A DNA stretch of 64,000 nt from Agrostemma githago (taxonomy: Eukaryota > Streptophyta > Magnoliopsida > Caryophyllales > Caryophyllaceae): positions 34,409,424-34,473,423 of the forward strand of contig OY288244.1 of assembly GCA_958450325.1 (NCBI GenBank), read 5' to 3'. Shown here in pieces: positions 32,162 through 44,543 of this stretch. Each line of letters begins with the position of its first letter. Position 1 is the stretch's first letter. Under the pieces are notes generated by a model. The model was given only the letters and a program-made list of their open reading frames with translations. It had not been told where the DNA came from and did not search any database. A program made the translations under genes and the position numbers.

Positions 32162-33514
32162 TTAACTGGTGTGTGACTTACCATCGGCATCCTCAGGGTG
32201 AGACTCGAATAGAAATCGTTTGACAAATACAATACGCGTGTTAGTTCTACGGTTCATGCATAACCCATATTTTCTAGGGCCGGTACTGGTGACCGACGTC
32301 CCACTATACCATTGATGTACTCCAATATGGATATGTCAAAAGGTGTCCATAGTCGATTCGATTGGGTTTCGCGGCATGTTCTAAGCTCAATTCAACTTAG
32401 AGAGTCCGTCCCGATCAACATCTAGACTATGTACACTGGTATGGACCCTTGTAGACCGACCGAGACTTAGTGTAGAGCATACATGACGTCGTTATAATGC
32501 TTGTGTGACTACGTGCTACTTGGTTTCCGAGTCGTTTTCAAAAATATCAACTTTTCAAAAATTACATCCTCCTTTTCAAGATATTCAATTTTCAAAACCC
32601 GGGACTTACCGAATTTAGGACTTATGATTTTACTCAAAATAGCCTATTTTCTAGCCGGTATGCCGCCCGAATCAAAACTCGAACTTTCAAAACTCGTGGC
32701 CCAATGACGTTTCGTCCTCTTTTTCAGAAATTTGAGCCATTCACCGAGTCCACTCGGTCCTTTTTCAAAAATCATCAATTTTCAAAACCTTCCACTTCCA
32801 GAACTTCCCGTATTTAGCAGTGTCGGGTCGAGTCTTAAGTTGTCAAGGTCTTTAGCGTCGAAACTCCGTCGATCTTACATCACGAGTTTCTTCCCTATCC
32901 CAGTCCGCCTTATTAGACTAAGGCAAGGCCCACCTACGTAGGACATACTACTACAAAGGAAGGCTCGTCTACACACTCGAGTCTAAAAGTTTGGGGATGT
33001 CTCACGTGGACCATCCTTAGGACGGGACTCGGCCCACATAGCCAAATAAGGAAGGCCCACCTTTCGCAAGTCACCCGTCTAGGTGTCTTTTCCGAGTCAA
33101 CCTTTTACAAGGCATGGCCCTATAACAAAACGTTCACGGTCCTTACGTCTAAGGGTCACTCGTCCCACACTCGAGTCTTAACAAAATCTTCAATCCCACT
33201 TGGGGATTACCCCTTAGCAGGGCGATCAATCACGGTTGCTCTAAGGGTCATGTCTTACAAGTGTCTCACATAACCCACTTTTGAGTCACCTAGCCTCACT
33301 TGGGGGCTATTCTCCGACGGAATGACTAATCACAGTCACTCCGAGAATCGTACCCTACACATTTGTCTTAAGGGAGTCTAACCCGAGTCAAACTGGGGCC
33401 GTCCCTCCTCTTACGCTATTTCCCATGCCTTGGTGAGTTTCAGTTCCGAAGCAACCTCTCTGATTACGTGGTGCTCTTACAGACAGGCCACCCGAAACAA
33501 GACGCCAACGCAAG
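32162..33514 (+). other. Element B untranslated leader
   Basis: About 1.35 kb between primer site and gag. It includes several CACTTGGGG-type repeats (about 33190-33310). Short frames occur but none is supported as a gene. Long leaders before gag are usual in Tat elements. Confidence 0.7.
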
Positions 33515-34333
33515 ATGGACGATTTGAAAGATGCCCTAACCAAATTCGAGACTCAACTAACCTCCATCCTTGCTAACCAATCAACTTTGGACACTCGCCT
33601 GAGCACTGTAGAGAAGACAGTCCCAGTTGATGGATCTGAGCCCACTGGGCCCATAGCTGAACTAGTCAGCGTTGTTCGCAGGCTCGAGGAACAAGTTCAC
33701 CTGTCAACAAACAACTCAATCCACACTGAAATTGCTCGTTCCTATTCACCCCTGAATGATGAACTGCCCGACAACTTTGACCTTACGGGCATACCAATGT
33801 TTGCGGGTACCGAAGACCCGGTCCACCACATCCGGGCTTTCAAAGAATTTATGGCTGTCAAGGGGGTGAAGTCCACCATGTTCAGACACTTGTTCGCCTC
33901 TTCCCTTGAAAAGCACCCCAAAGCCTGGTACTACAGGCTCGATTCCAAGAAATACCTGACTTGGGATGACATGGCAACAGAGTTCGCTCGGAATTATGCT
34001 GATAATACCGAGATCCAGACTACAATGCGTACTCTGGAAGTGATGGCCCAAGAGCCCAAAGAAGGGTTCACTAAATATCTTCAAAGATGGAGGGCCGAGA
34101 GTGTAAAGTTGGTAGACAAGCCCAACGAGAAGACACTAGTGGAGGCGTTCATCAACAACCTCCTACCTTCTTACCGCGTCCATCTTAGGTATGCCGGCAT
34201 TTCAAACTTTGCCGTGCTTACCGAAATGGGCATTAGTATTGAAGACGATCTTCGACATAATGAAGATCTGGGTGAAATTTCTACTGAAGGCTATACTGGA
34301 CATCAACTCGAGTCCGTAGAAGCCAACGACTAA
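33515..34333 (+). CDS. gag: Element B gag (capsid without zinc knuckle), intact
   Basis: The 272-residue frame is intact. Residues 1-75 look like a coiled coil (LTKFETQLTSILANQSTLDT, then VVRRLEEQVHL). Residues about 85-240 form a Tat-type capsid with FDLTGIPMFAGTEDPVHHIR, AWYYRLDSKKYLTWDDMATEF and EGFTKYLQRWRAESVKLVDK. The frame stops at ESVEAND without any Cys/His zinc knuckle. The related gag of element C does have a knuckle, so B's gag lacks the nucleocapsid part. It could still assemble with or compete against full gag. It is the only intact element gene wholly inside the window. Confidence 0.88.
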   Translation: MDDLKDALTKFETQLTSILANQSTLDTRLSTVEKTVPVDGSEPTGPIAELVSVVRRLEEQVHLSTNNSIHTEIARSYSPLNDELPDNFDLTGIPMFAGTEDPVHHIRAFKEFMAVKGVKSTMFRHLFASSLEKHPKAWYYRLDSKKYLTWDDMATEFARNYADNTEIQTTMRTLEVMAQEPKEGFTKYLQRWRAESVKLVDKPNEKTLVEAFINNLLPSYRVHLRYAGISNFAVLTEMGISIEDDLRHNEDLGEISTEGYTGHQLESVEAND

Positions 34334-34969
34334 TGACAACATTATCCGAGAGTCCGGATCCGATTTGAGCCCGAGTCTAAGTCCGAGTCTAGGATGTACT
34401 ATTCCCTTCAAAGTCGAAGTCAAAGTCAAAATCAGAGTCAAAGTCAGGGTCAATTGTATTCTGTCCTCTTTTTAAAATTCAATAAAATCAAGCTTTCAAT
34501 ATTCTATTTCTCATATCTACTTTCCTTATGTGTCTCCGAGAACATGATGAACACCATCATACACTGTGAGCACACGCACGTGAATATTATAGGCACATCT
34601 ATAATGACTGCAGGAAACCGAGCCCGTGTTTTCCTTTTACCTATTACATGTCTGGTATAGAAAAGCCGCATAACTACCTTTAGCAGGAGCATATCAAATC
34701 CTATGACAAATCTGGGTAGTCTTCTAGTTTGGGTCTAAGACGGGAGGCAAGCCCATTTCCCACAATAAAACACCCCTCCAATAAGACTGACCAATCCCTA
34801 CCTTAGGTGTTAGTCTGACCGACAAAAAAAAAGAGAAAAAAGAAAGGGCCAAAATAAAGGTCATCAATAAAGAAAACTTGACAAAGAAAAAAATCAAAAG
34901 TCCATGAGAAAAAAACCAAAAGGCAAAAAAAAAAGCAGGCCATCATCAAAAGATTCAGAATACCCATGA

Positions 34970-35130
34970 CCGTGGTCAACGGTCAATCCAAGGGAAAGCC
35001 CCACGACCAGGGTACGGTCAACATTATCAAAACCCATGACCGCAGCTAAGAGGTCAATCAAAAATCAAATACCCATGACCGTGGTCAACGGTCAACTCAA
35101 GTGAAAATCCTTTGACCGTGGTACGGTCAA
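34970..35130. repeat. GACCGTGGTCAACGGTCAA direct repeats
   Basis: ACCCATGACCGTGGTCAACG occurs near 34972 and again near 35079. Shorter related pieces (ACGACCAGGGTACGGTCAA, TTGACCGTGGTACGGTCAA) follow each. TTGACC/GGTCAA W-box-like cores (TTGAC) are frequent in it. Confidence 0.8.
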
Positions 35131-35317
35131 ATTCAAAATTATCCATGCCATCCAATAGGGGAGTAACAATCAAGCTGGTCAGCTAACACCACACTCAGCC
35201 TTCCCACATTACAACCCTCAAGACCTTCCCGAGACCCAGGCCAGAGACAGTCCGGAATTTTGAGGATTCAAGCTCCATAGGATACCCCTAACAATTAGGG
35301 CCAGACATGGAAACCAA

Positions 35318-35470
35318 ATCCCGCATTATCAAACCAGCCATCGAAGCCTTAGCTCCACAGAACCGAGCTCCAGATTTCAAGTCATCAAAACCAGATCCCA
35401 CATTATCAAACCAGCCCTCGAAGCCTTAGCTCCACAGAACCGAGCTCCAGATTTCGAGTCATCAAAGCCA
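35318..35470. repeat. Tandem duplication of about 78 bp in element B
   Basis: CGAAGCCTTAGCTCCACAGA followed by ACCGAGCTCCAGATTTC occurs twice in succession with only a few differences. Confidence 0.85.
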
Positions 35471-35509
35471 TTTACTTCCTAGCACCACATTTCCAAAAAC
35501 ATCAAATTC

Positions 35510-35640
35510 CCCGAGAGCAGAACTCGTTAAAAATCCCGAGAACAAAACTCGTTAAAATTCCCCGAGAGCAGAACTCGTTAAAAATCCCGAGAGCAGAACT
35601 CGTTAAAAATCTCGAGAACAAAACTCGTTAAAATCCCATC
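35510..35640. repeat. Tandem array with CCCGAGARCARAACTCGTTAAA units
   Basis: Five units of about 25-27 bp, each like CCGAGAGCAGAACTCGTTAA or CCGAGAACAAAACTCGTTAA. CGAG...CTCG makes each unit a small inverted repeat. Confidence 0.9.
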
Positions 35641-36957
35641 CAAACCAGTTACCAACCCCAAACACGGGAACTCAACTTGCAGTCGGCATAGAACATGCCC
35701 AAATAGTTCACACCACCTCTGGGGGCTACCCCGGAGAACGCTCACGGTCACAGGATTAACATCCTAACCATTCTAGCCCTTTGATCAAGACATCATTGGG
35801 AATGCACCTAGCCTACACCATCGCTATGGCTAGTTACACACAAAGCCCTAATAAACTAGGCGCCATAATACATCTTCCGACACTGAACTACGGCTTGGTT
35901 TGATTTCACCACACGTGAATACGTAGGCAGCCTTTCAACAGAGGCACAACCACCCACATTGACACAAATTCAAGAAGCGTCATCCTTCCGGTCACGACAC
36001 CGTCATGTTCTCAAGAGCTAGCTTTGTCATCCTGGGGGCTTCTCCTAGGCAGAAGTTTTCCTTCCACTCACAAAATCCAAAATACTTTCAAAAACTAGCC
36101 TCCTTTCTATAGTGTGTCCTAGTACTCGGCTCCGTCGAAGACAAGAATCTGTCAGAACTCGAAGTTATACCCATTTTGGACTGTACCCTAAAATCAGAGA
36201 TCCGGAAGGGCACCAGACTAAAACGGTCTCATTACAAACTACTGAAGTCCCCTATAGCATATCCATCCCATTTCGATGTTCGACCGTGTTGCCACTCGCT
36301 TAGGTTGCGGAATAGCGCAACTCGAGAGTCTCGTCATCTTAGGTGGCCCATCCCCTACCGAGTCACGGTCCAACCCTTAGAGAGTCCAGTCCGTGTCGGT
36401 CAACTCGTCCTGTCGCGTCCAGAGTCGAGTTTGTCGATATGTCTCTCTCCAAATTCTCATTTTAAAATTTGCAAAACTTAGCCATTTGAGAAAATCCTTT
36501 TCGACAAGGTCACATTTCGGTCTATTTAAACTGCAAATTTCTTTCCTAAAATTCTTTAGGAGTCAAAAATTTCAAAATTTCAAAATTTCAAAAATCCAAA
36601 CTTTCAAAAATTCAAATATCATTCTTCCCCAGCGCAAGTCATTTTACTACCTACGTGTTGCATGCATTTTATGTGACTTATACAGGTATAACTCAAACAG
36701 GGACGTGCAACCCGCTACACCTCCCCACCATTTTCACGGGATGGGCCGACACACAGGCGCACCCAGGACTTACGCGACAAGTCCAAATGCCCCACGGAGT
36801 ATTACCATCAGCCCAGGTATGGTTTCTAGCTTATGGCTGGCGAGCCCTTCACGCAAGTCTAATGGACTATAAACGACCCGGCCGGAAGTCCGCCAGGTTT
36901 CAATCCTCGATTGGCCTGGTGGATACTCAGACTTTCGCCCTGTCCAAGCCTCAGTCA

Positions 36958-36969
36958 GAGTGGGGGCTC
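36958..36969 (+). promoter_or_regulatory. Element B polypurine tract
   Basis: GAGTGGGGGCTC directly before the 3' LTR, with the conserved upstream GTCCAAGCCTCAGTCAGA shared with element A. Confidence 0.85.
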
Positions 36970-39606
36970 TATAGACACCCGCATTTTGAGGGCCAGGTGT
37001 CTATGGTAGTTTCCAAAAAACACCTGATGTTGATCGGACGCTAACGTGTTTATATGCGCTCGAATACGGGCTCAATCTATTAATCGTTGGCTAATACACT
37101 TACGAAGTACAAATCTCACAAAACCAACCTTGAATCCAGGCCCAGTGGATCATTCCAAGTCAAACAAGACTAATTTGGGCCAAAACCGACACCGGAATTA
37201 AAACCGACTTTTTGCGATTGGGTCAACCCCGGTCAAAGTCGTTTCCGAGACACACAAAAACATCCATACAACCATCAAAAGTCCAAGTCAAACACAAAAC
37301 CCATCAAACACCCAAAGTTAAGGTCCAAAACAATGGACCCGGGCAACCCGACTGGGCCACTCGATCGAGTGACCCACCCACTCGATCGAGTGGGCTTGTT
37401 TTGAGCCCGGCTGCAGGCTTCATGGGCCACTCGACCGAGTTAGCCCTTTACTTGGTCGAGTAACCCTAATTCGGGTGCCCTAGCCTTGCCTATATAAGCA
37501 GCCCTCATGCAACAACTTTTCACAACTTTCGAAACCCTAGAGCAACCATACACACACATACTACGTCTTTTACAAACCCTAATCAAACCCTAGCAATTCT
37601 ACACTAGCAAAAACCCTAAACCTAGTTTTAGGAATCAATCCCGAGCCACCATAACTCAACCTCCATAAACCTCGAAGACTCTTGTGTTAAAGCCACGGTT
37701 ACGAGTCCGCGCCGAGACAGGAACATGTAGGTTGAGGGTGTCAAAACCCTCTCTTTTCTCCTTCTCTTCTTCGCGTCGTCTTCATCTCCCTCTCATCCTT
37801 TTTTTTTTGTTTTTTTTATTATTTTATTCATCGCACTATAATATCGATAATACCGCTAGTATCAAAACATTAAAATACTTGTCGATTTGTGTCGAATAAA
37901 AGGGATATCGGAATAAGGAAACCCGAATATACAAGTGTACTGCACACAGCGTTGCTGGTCGCTTATTCCGATACCCCGACTATTTTATTATTGAAATAAG
38001 TTAACTTAAACAATAATTCGTTAATTCTCGTCATCATCATCATTAATATTGCATCCATCAATTTTTAAAATCGATTTTAATAAGGGTCGAAACCCGTTGA
38101 CACGGATCCGACATCACAATCCCTAGGGATTTATTTCGATGTCGGAGAAGTCGAGGGAATCAAGTTCTTTTTTTTTATTTATTCAAGTAAAGCGTCGATT
38201 TTAGATTCGATACCAATTCCATAATTGGATATCGAATCTAACAATTAAATCATATGAATTAATTAACGTGATTTGTTCATATCACGATAATTAATTTAAA
38301 ACGACTAAAATCAATTTATTTTTTTTCTATTTCACTCTAATATTCCATATCGATTCAAATTATTGAATATGGGATACAATGAGTATTCAAAATTAGAATC
38401 GAGTATAAATTCAACAATATTTATATTCGGTTCAACAAAATTCGCGATTTATAAAAAACCAAGTCGAACATAAATTGTGTAATATTTATGTCCGAATCGG
38501 TAAAATCGTCAAACTCTCAAAAATCAAAGAAGCAATTTCAAAATCAATACGATTTCACAAACGAATTGTAAATTGTACAGAGGACACTCGACCGAGTGCC
38601 TAGCCCACTCGGTCGAGTGGCACCTCAAAACCGGAACAGAATGTCTTTTCGACGCCTACTCGATCGGGTCTCACAGTGACTCGGTCGAGTGTCTACGTAC
38701 TCGACCGAGTTGGTCAATAACTCGGCCGAGTACGGTCTAGTATGCAAAACAGAATCATCTTTTACAGGTCAACTCGATCGAATCCATCGACTACTCGATC
38801 GAGTAACCTCATAACGATTAACAAAATAAATCGTACATTATTCTATTTTCAAAACCCGATAGTATTTCACGACTTAGGTCAACACGTGCATAATTAATCA
38901 CGTGTATACTATCTTTTCAAACCATGCATCATCTTGTACATCATTCAATTCAATTCTATTTTTGCGCAAACCGTTATTATTTGTTATGTCATCGCATCGC
39001 TACTAACGCGTTTGTTTGTTTCTTTTGTCAATTTAATTTGTGTTCGTTTATTGTACTAAATGAACCCGCATGCTAAATTCCACTTTGACGTAGAATTATT
39101 TGCATTAAATCGACTTAGAAACCCTTTTCAATTCAATTCACATGCCTAGGAAAACAATGTTTGCATAAGCATTTTTCCCGTTTAACTAGCGCGCGTATTG
39201 TAAGTCATTCGAATTCTTAGTAGAGGCCGCTAATGTGCGGGCGGGGTTGAGTGTCCTTAGTGGGCTTCCCAACACGTACCCTCACCCTTTACTCAGAACC
39301 TCGGTTTCCGGATGCCCGAAACCGTTGGCGCACGAGAGACATTCAATACACAATATCCGATAATGTCGGTATTGGTATCAAATGCAAAGGGACGAGCCCA
39401 ATAAAATCTGACATCGGAAATGGGCCGTATTTTGTATACGGACCACTACGACATAGAGTGGGCTCGAATGGTTCCGAATAACCACAAAATTCGGTGGCGA
39501 CTCCACTTCGACCTAAATTTCAATTCGATCCGTTTCATATGGAGATTCATTCGCCTACCCAAACCCGCGCGTGGCCGCGTCGGGGTGGAACTATGTCGTG
39601 TCCACA
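36970..39606 (+). mobile_element. Element B 3' LTR
   Basis: A 2637-bp LTR matching 29508-32140. Its first bases are TATAGACACC instead of TGTAGACACC, so the terminal TG has mutated to TA. It ends GTGTCCACA, followed by the TSD GTTAT. Differences look concentrated in the first 350 bp. Confidence 0.95.
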
Positions 39607-39941
39607 GTTATCTTAAACTTTTTTAATCTGTTCGCCCTGTGTGGCAAAGAATATTTGTTAGTATTCTAGACTTTATTTATGAAGTTTTTTTACCTTTGCC
39701 CAAGGGGGCAAAGTGTTTTTGGGATACTGTGGCACTTTTGTGCCTTAACTCTATCATGCGTAAATGCAGAAGTCATGTTACCTTCTGTTGTGTGGCTGTG
39801 TGTTTTGCATGCACTGTTGTTGTGTGGTTGTGTATTTTGCATGCACTGTTGTTGTGTGGTCGACCTTTTGAAATGATGGCCCTGGGATTTAGTTCCCCCA
39901 CTCTGTTAGAGGAGCCACGCTTCGCGTGGGTGCTAAGTAGT
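39607..39941 (+). pseudogene. Gene F continuation, fragment between elements B and E
   Basis: Starts with the TSD GTTAT and continues the F region interrupted at 29507. It is T-rich and looks like 3' untranslated sequence (TTTGCCCAAGGGGGCAAAGT). No frame is supported. It ends at the E insertion. Confidence 0.5.
39786..39860. repeat. 30-bp tandem repeat (2.5 copies) in F fragment
   Basis: TGTTGTGTGGCTGTGTGTTT then TGCATGCACT repeats with a 30-bp period at 39786 and 39816, plus a partial third copy. Because 30 is a multiple of three, it opens a short artefact frame. Confidence 0.85.
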
Positions 39942-41487
39942 TGATGGCAGGGATTTGTCGCGGATCCCGACACCAAATAAAACCAACTATTCCTAACAAG
40001 GTAGCTAGGGCAAGTTGGGTCGATCCACGGAGACGGAAAAGGGGTATGGACTAAGTTTCACCTAAGACTAGACTAGGTCACAAGGAAACAATGGGGAAAA
40101 GCTAACTAGAGATGGCTACCTAACATGATCACTAGGCTAAGGAACAAGAATAAACGAACTAAAACAATGAAAGGGAAGGAAACTATGATTGTGAAAAGGA
40201 GAATTCAATAGGAAAAGAACTAGGATTAGGTCGGGTTCAAGGGTGATGAGATGATCAAGAGAAAGCAAGAATGAAGGGGGTAGTCAAGCTATCTAAGCAT
40301 AATCCGGGCTCTTGCTCCAAACTCGTCCTAGAGGTTCCCCGCTCTCGTGCAAGAACCCATCCTAGCAACATGCAAGACCACAAGAAGAAGGCAAGAAAAC
40401 ATGCATTTGCAACTACAAGTCATTCAAGCATTTCATCAAACATGTTCTATGCATACAACCAAGAAGCAACCAAAGCTATCACCAACAACCTACAAAACCC
40501 TTAATCACCCATTAAACACCCAATCCCCCTACTAACCCTAGCAAGAGACTACTCACTACTCATCCCAATGCAATCCACATTCACAATCACTACAAACAAC
40601 ATGATGAACGCATTCATAGTGAAAGGATGAAGAGAACTTGGCATAAACAATGACTATAACTAAATGAATAAGATTAAGCTAGAGAAAGATAAGGGAGAAG
40701 AGAAATATACCAACAAATGGAAAGAAGAAGGAAAAGAAAGGATCTTTGATTAAATCCAACCCAAAGAAATGGAATTCAATGTTGTCAATAGAGAAATCCC
40801 CCAATAGGTCTTCAATAATACAAAGATTCAACAAGAATTAAACTAATATTAAGGAGTAATTAAGCTCTACACTAATCTAAGTTAATCTAACCTAAAGTAG
40901 TATAGGGTTTAGTGAATGTAAGGTAGAGTAATCAAAAGTGCTTAAAACCATGCAAGAGGGGGGTATATATAGGGTTTCGTAAGTAAGGAAGATGAAAGAA
41001 TTGAAGCGGAGCTGTGCTGGCCCCTTCCCGGCCTGGAAGGTCATGATCCCGATCGGGAAGAGGTGGTCCCGATCGGGAAGGTCATGATCCCGGCCGGGAT
41101 CACCCTCCAGTAACCCGTCTTTGCTCGTCATCTCATCCCGGTCGTGATGGATGTGTTCCCGACCGAGATGGGTCCTGTAGGCTTCAAATATGGTCACGTA
41201 GGTCCCTACTTGCTCTTCTTAGGCTTCTTATCGACTCTCGGTGCTCGGGAATGGGCTCGAAGGGACTTGGGATTGAGTCTAAGCCACCGAGTCATCGTCG
41301 CTTCTCTTCGTTGGCTCCATATGCGTCGGAAACGAGTCGGAATCGTTCCATTTCTCCATGATAGGCCTTTGGAACCTAAAACAAGCTAGAAGAAGCGTAA
41401 GTAGCCTCGGAACCGCTCCAAAGAGCGATTCCACAAGAGAAATCGGGACCAAACACAAGAAATAAGCACTACAAAACACATTTATCA
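39942..41487 (-). mobile_element. Element E 3' LTR
   Basis: 1546 bp, plus-strand TGATGGCAGGG...TTTATCA. It matches the other E LTR once Cassandra b is removed (2168 minus 590 gives 1578). It contains a TCCCGACCGGGA-type cluster near 41020-41160 and a minus-strand TATA-like sequence near 40964-40971. Confidence 0.93.
41020..41165. repeat. TCCCGRYCGGGA cluster in element E 3' LTR
   Basis: About seven variants (TTCCCGGCCTGGAAG, ATCCCGATCGGGAAG, GTCCCGATCGGGAAG, ATCCCGGCCGGGAT, ATCCCGGTCGTGAT) occur in 145 bp. The equivalent in the 5' LTR is at 48045-48190. It lies upstream of the TATA box, as in Ath1. Confidence 0.88.
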
Positions 41488-41500
41488 ACTCCCCCACACT
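41488..41500 (-). promoter_or_regulatory. Element E polypurine tract
   Basis: The minus strand reads AAGTGTGGGGGAGT next to the 3' LTR. The upstream context (CTCGAGGGCGAGTAA) is shared with Ath1. Confidence 0.88.
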
Positions 41501-44500
41501 TAACCTTTACTCGCCCTCGAGTTAACACAAACTACCTACTAAACTAATAAAAACTAAAATACTACCCGAGCGGGTATTAGCGCACCCTACGCTCTTTCAA
41601 ATCACGCGAGAACACTTAGAGGAAAAGTGCTCTCCGCAAGGCAAGTGAGGTCTTGCGACAAAACTACGGACACAACTGAACACAAAAACACACAAACAAA
41701 AAAACAATCGGTTGCATCCAAGAAGAAACAAATACCGCTTCCCTCTACAAAGCGGTGAAAGAAACACCGGTTAAGGACTCAAGGCAAGTGACAACGTTCC
41801 CAAGCTAATAATACAAACCGAAATGGACAAAACCCTAATAGTATGACAACAAAGCAATAAAAACGTTGGTAACTTACCTAGTTCCTCCTAACCTTCTAAG
41901 AACGTACCACGGGACGATAGGCGGGATGGAAAAAGGATGAACCATGGAGTTAGTCGACACTGTAGGTAAAGTGAAACCCCGCTCCCTTTAGCGATGAGCC
42001 AAGAGGGTCGTCCCATGCTCAAAAATAGCCTAACTAGTCCAAGTAAAAAGATGAATAAGGTTGCAAAGTGAGGGAAGACCGACCATTACCGCTATCATCC
42101 TTCCTATGGACTCGGTCTTTTGGTAGGATCTTCACGATAATGATCGGTAAAAGGCTTATTTTTGAGGAGGTGAGAATTGTTTTTGTGAAATGATTTTCTT
42201 TGGCATTTTGTTTTTTGTATTTTGCTTTTGAGTTGTTATGCCATTTTTTTTCTTCTTTTGTATTTTGTTTTTGATTTGTTGTGCCTTTACTTTTTCTTCT
42301 TTCTTTTCTTTCTTTTCTTTATTTCTTTTTTTTTCTTTCTCTTTTTGACTTGGTTTGCCTTTTGGATAAATCTTGTATTGTAGGCATTCAATCACAACCA
42401 AGTATAGAAACCTCAAAAAAATTGCAACTTATTTGTGGAAATGTGTAGAAGGTAGGGAAATGAGTAAGTCGGGAAGGCGCCTTCCCTTCAAACCCACAAA
42501 AAGGTGGAAAACTTGGACTAATCAAACAATTTCGAACATGGTCACCTACGAGACGGGACTCGGCAACCAAGGCCTTTTCACTCCGTGGGTGGACAAAGTG
42601 GTCAAAATGCAAATCCCACAGTAAATCCTTAGTATACTAGGTGGACTCAAGGTAAGAAACAAACGAAACTATTGATTTAAAGTCATTCTACTAGACTAAA
42701 GTCCAAGACTCGATTCAAATCACTAGAAAGGGAAAGTAAACACTTGCGCACTAGCCTCAAAACCGGGTTTTCAAAAACCTTTTCTACACTAGACTCACAA
42801 ACGACACAAGACAAAACAAAGACGAAAGAAAATGAAACGAAACAAGACAAAACAAAATAAACACACAAAGAAATAAACAAACACCACCCCGAACCTTCCA
42901 AACACGCGACCACATCAATCACAAACTCCAAAAATCTCCACCCGAGCACACACCATCACAAAAAAATCCTCCAAACTCCACAAAAAGGAAAAAGTTGAAA
43001 GAAATGAAAGGATATTACCGGATGTCTTGAGCTTTCCGAAACTTATCGACGATCACGCAACCTACTTGGAAATTGTGGGACGGCAAAACACACAACACAA
43101 TAAATATATGACACAAAGACTCAAAAGAAGAAGACACAGAAGAATTTTTTTTTGGTTTTTTTATGAAATTTTTCAAATTTTTAGGAATTTTTTAGATTTT
43201 TTGAAAAAACTACAAAAATAAAGCTAAGCTAGACTACGATATCGCTCCCCCACACTTAAACCAAGCCATGTCCTCATGCTCGATTGGTAGTGTGTGGAAG
43301 ACACTAAAAGGAAAAGAAAAAAGGAAATTAAAGCTAAAAATCAAAAATGAAAGTGAAAAAAGGGTCGAATGTGTCCGGCCGGGGTGTAATCAAGTCACCT
43401 AGGGCCGAGACAAGAGAAGATATGGATGGGGGAAGAAATAAAAAAAGAAAATAAAAGGAAATGGGAGGGGAGGGCTAGGTGTAATCAAGTCACCTAGCCC
43501 CGATTCCGCCCGATTTCGACTAAAATCTACCAAAAGGAAAAAAATGAAGAAAAAGTGAAAAGAACTTGCCGATTTGAATTTTCAATGGATTCTCGATGTA
43601 GTCACACCATCGAGAATCGGGAGTAATAACCAGAAAGGCCCCGAGGGCCACCAAGACACCAAATACATAAAGGGAAGGGGAACATACAAAGAAAGACTAA
43701 CAACAAAAGACGGAAAAGAAAGGAGAGTCTCCTACCAAACGGTTAGCAACTCAATAATCTCCATCGTCTCAATGATCGTTATCGGCACGTTGCTTGTCTT
43801 CATCATCGTAATTTCTCCTCTTCCTAGATGTAGTCTCATTGTTGGAGCATCGGGCTTGTATTGGGGTAATGAGGTTGGGATTTAAGGGGAAATTTGGAGT
43901 TTAGTGATGGGAAGACAAGATGAAGGTGTATAAGTGAAGTGTAAGGGTGAAATGATAGTAGCAAAGGTGAGTAGGGAGGTTGGGAGGGGGTATAAAGTGG
44001 TGGGGTGGGGCTTAAATGAAGAAAATAAGGCGAAGAACACCGAAGGGACTCCTTCCCGGTCGGGAACACCTCTTCCCGGTCGGGATCATGCCTTCCCAGT
44101 CGGGAAGCTCACCCATCTTGAGCGGGATGGCCTCACAGTGAGCTGTCTTTTAGAGCACAACTCATCCTGGTCGGGAAGGTCACCATCTCGAGCGGGATGC
44201 CTCTCTAGCTCTTCATTCTCGCCCCTAAAAGCTTATAAAAAGCTCAAAACCCAACTTCCTCCACCAAGCATCAAAGCTTCTATCATCCATAACCCTTTCT
44301 AATTCTTCATCTTCACTTCAAACCTATCAACCAAACTAAATAACCACAATCAAAAATCCCTCCCTTACATCACTCAAGAAGATTCCAAATAACAAGAACT
44401 CCACAAAACAAACCAAACCTAGAGACCAAACAAACAAACACACAAATACAAACACAAAAACTCAAAAGAAGAGGAAAGAGGAATATACAACATGACGGTT

Positions 44501-44543
44501 CTTGAGGAACTCCGTCAAACCGAGGATGGTGGACTCTTCATTC
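41501..44543. other. Element E non-coding 3' region
   Basis: About 3 kb in the same order as the Ath1 3' region. From the coding end leftward come the GGTTTGACGGAGTTCC block (about 44500-44525), the internal near-palindrome cluster (44050-44200), T-rich stretches, the purine-rich tract of the sense strand (about 42270-42350) and the conserved GTAGGGTGCGCTAATACCC block (about 41575-41593). No gene was seen. Confidence 0.75.
44050..44200. repeat. Internal TCCCGGTCGGGA cluster in element E
   Basis: TTCCCGGTCGGGAA twice, plus CCCAGTCGGGAAG, CTGGTCGGGAAGG and TCTCGAGCGGGATG variants. Position matches the Ath1 cluster at 18645-18840 relative to the coding end. Confidence 0.82.

Larger units (their letters stand above)
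34334..36957 (+). other. Element B repeat-rich non-coding 3' region
   Basis: No pol motif was seen here. It holds a purine-rich stretch (about 34826-34930), direct repeats with GACCGTGGTCAACGGTCAA (34970-35130), a tandem duplication of about 80 bp (35318-35470) and a 27-bp-type array (35510-35640). A segment shared with C (AGAGACAGTCCGGAATTTT) is at about 35242. Confidence 0.8.
29508..39606 (+). mobile_element. Element B: complete gag-only Tat-like retrotransposon (TSD GTTAT)
   Basis: It is 10,099 bp with LTRs at 29508-32140 and 36970-39606 and exact GTTAT duplications (29503-29507 and 39607-39611). A Tat/Ogre-type primer site is followed by an intact 272-codon gag. No protease, RT, RNase H or integrase follows, only about 2.6 kb of repeat-rich non-coding DNA and a polypurine tract. 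It inserted into gene F. Confidence 0.95.
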
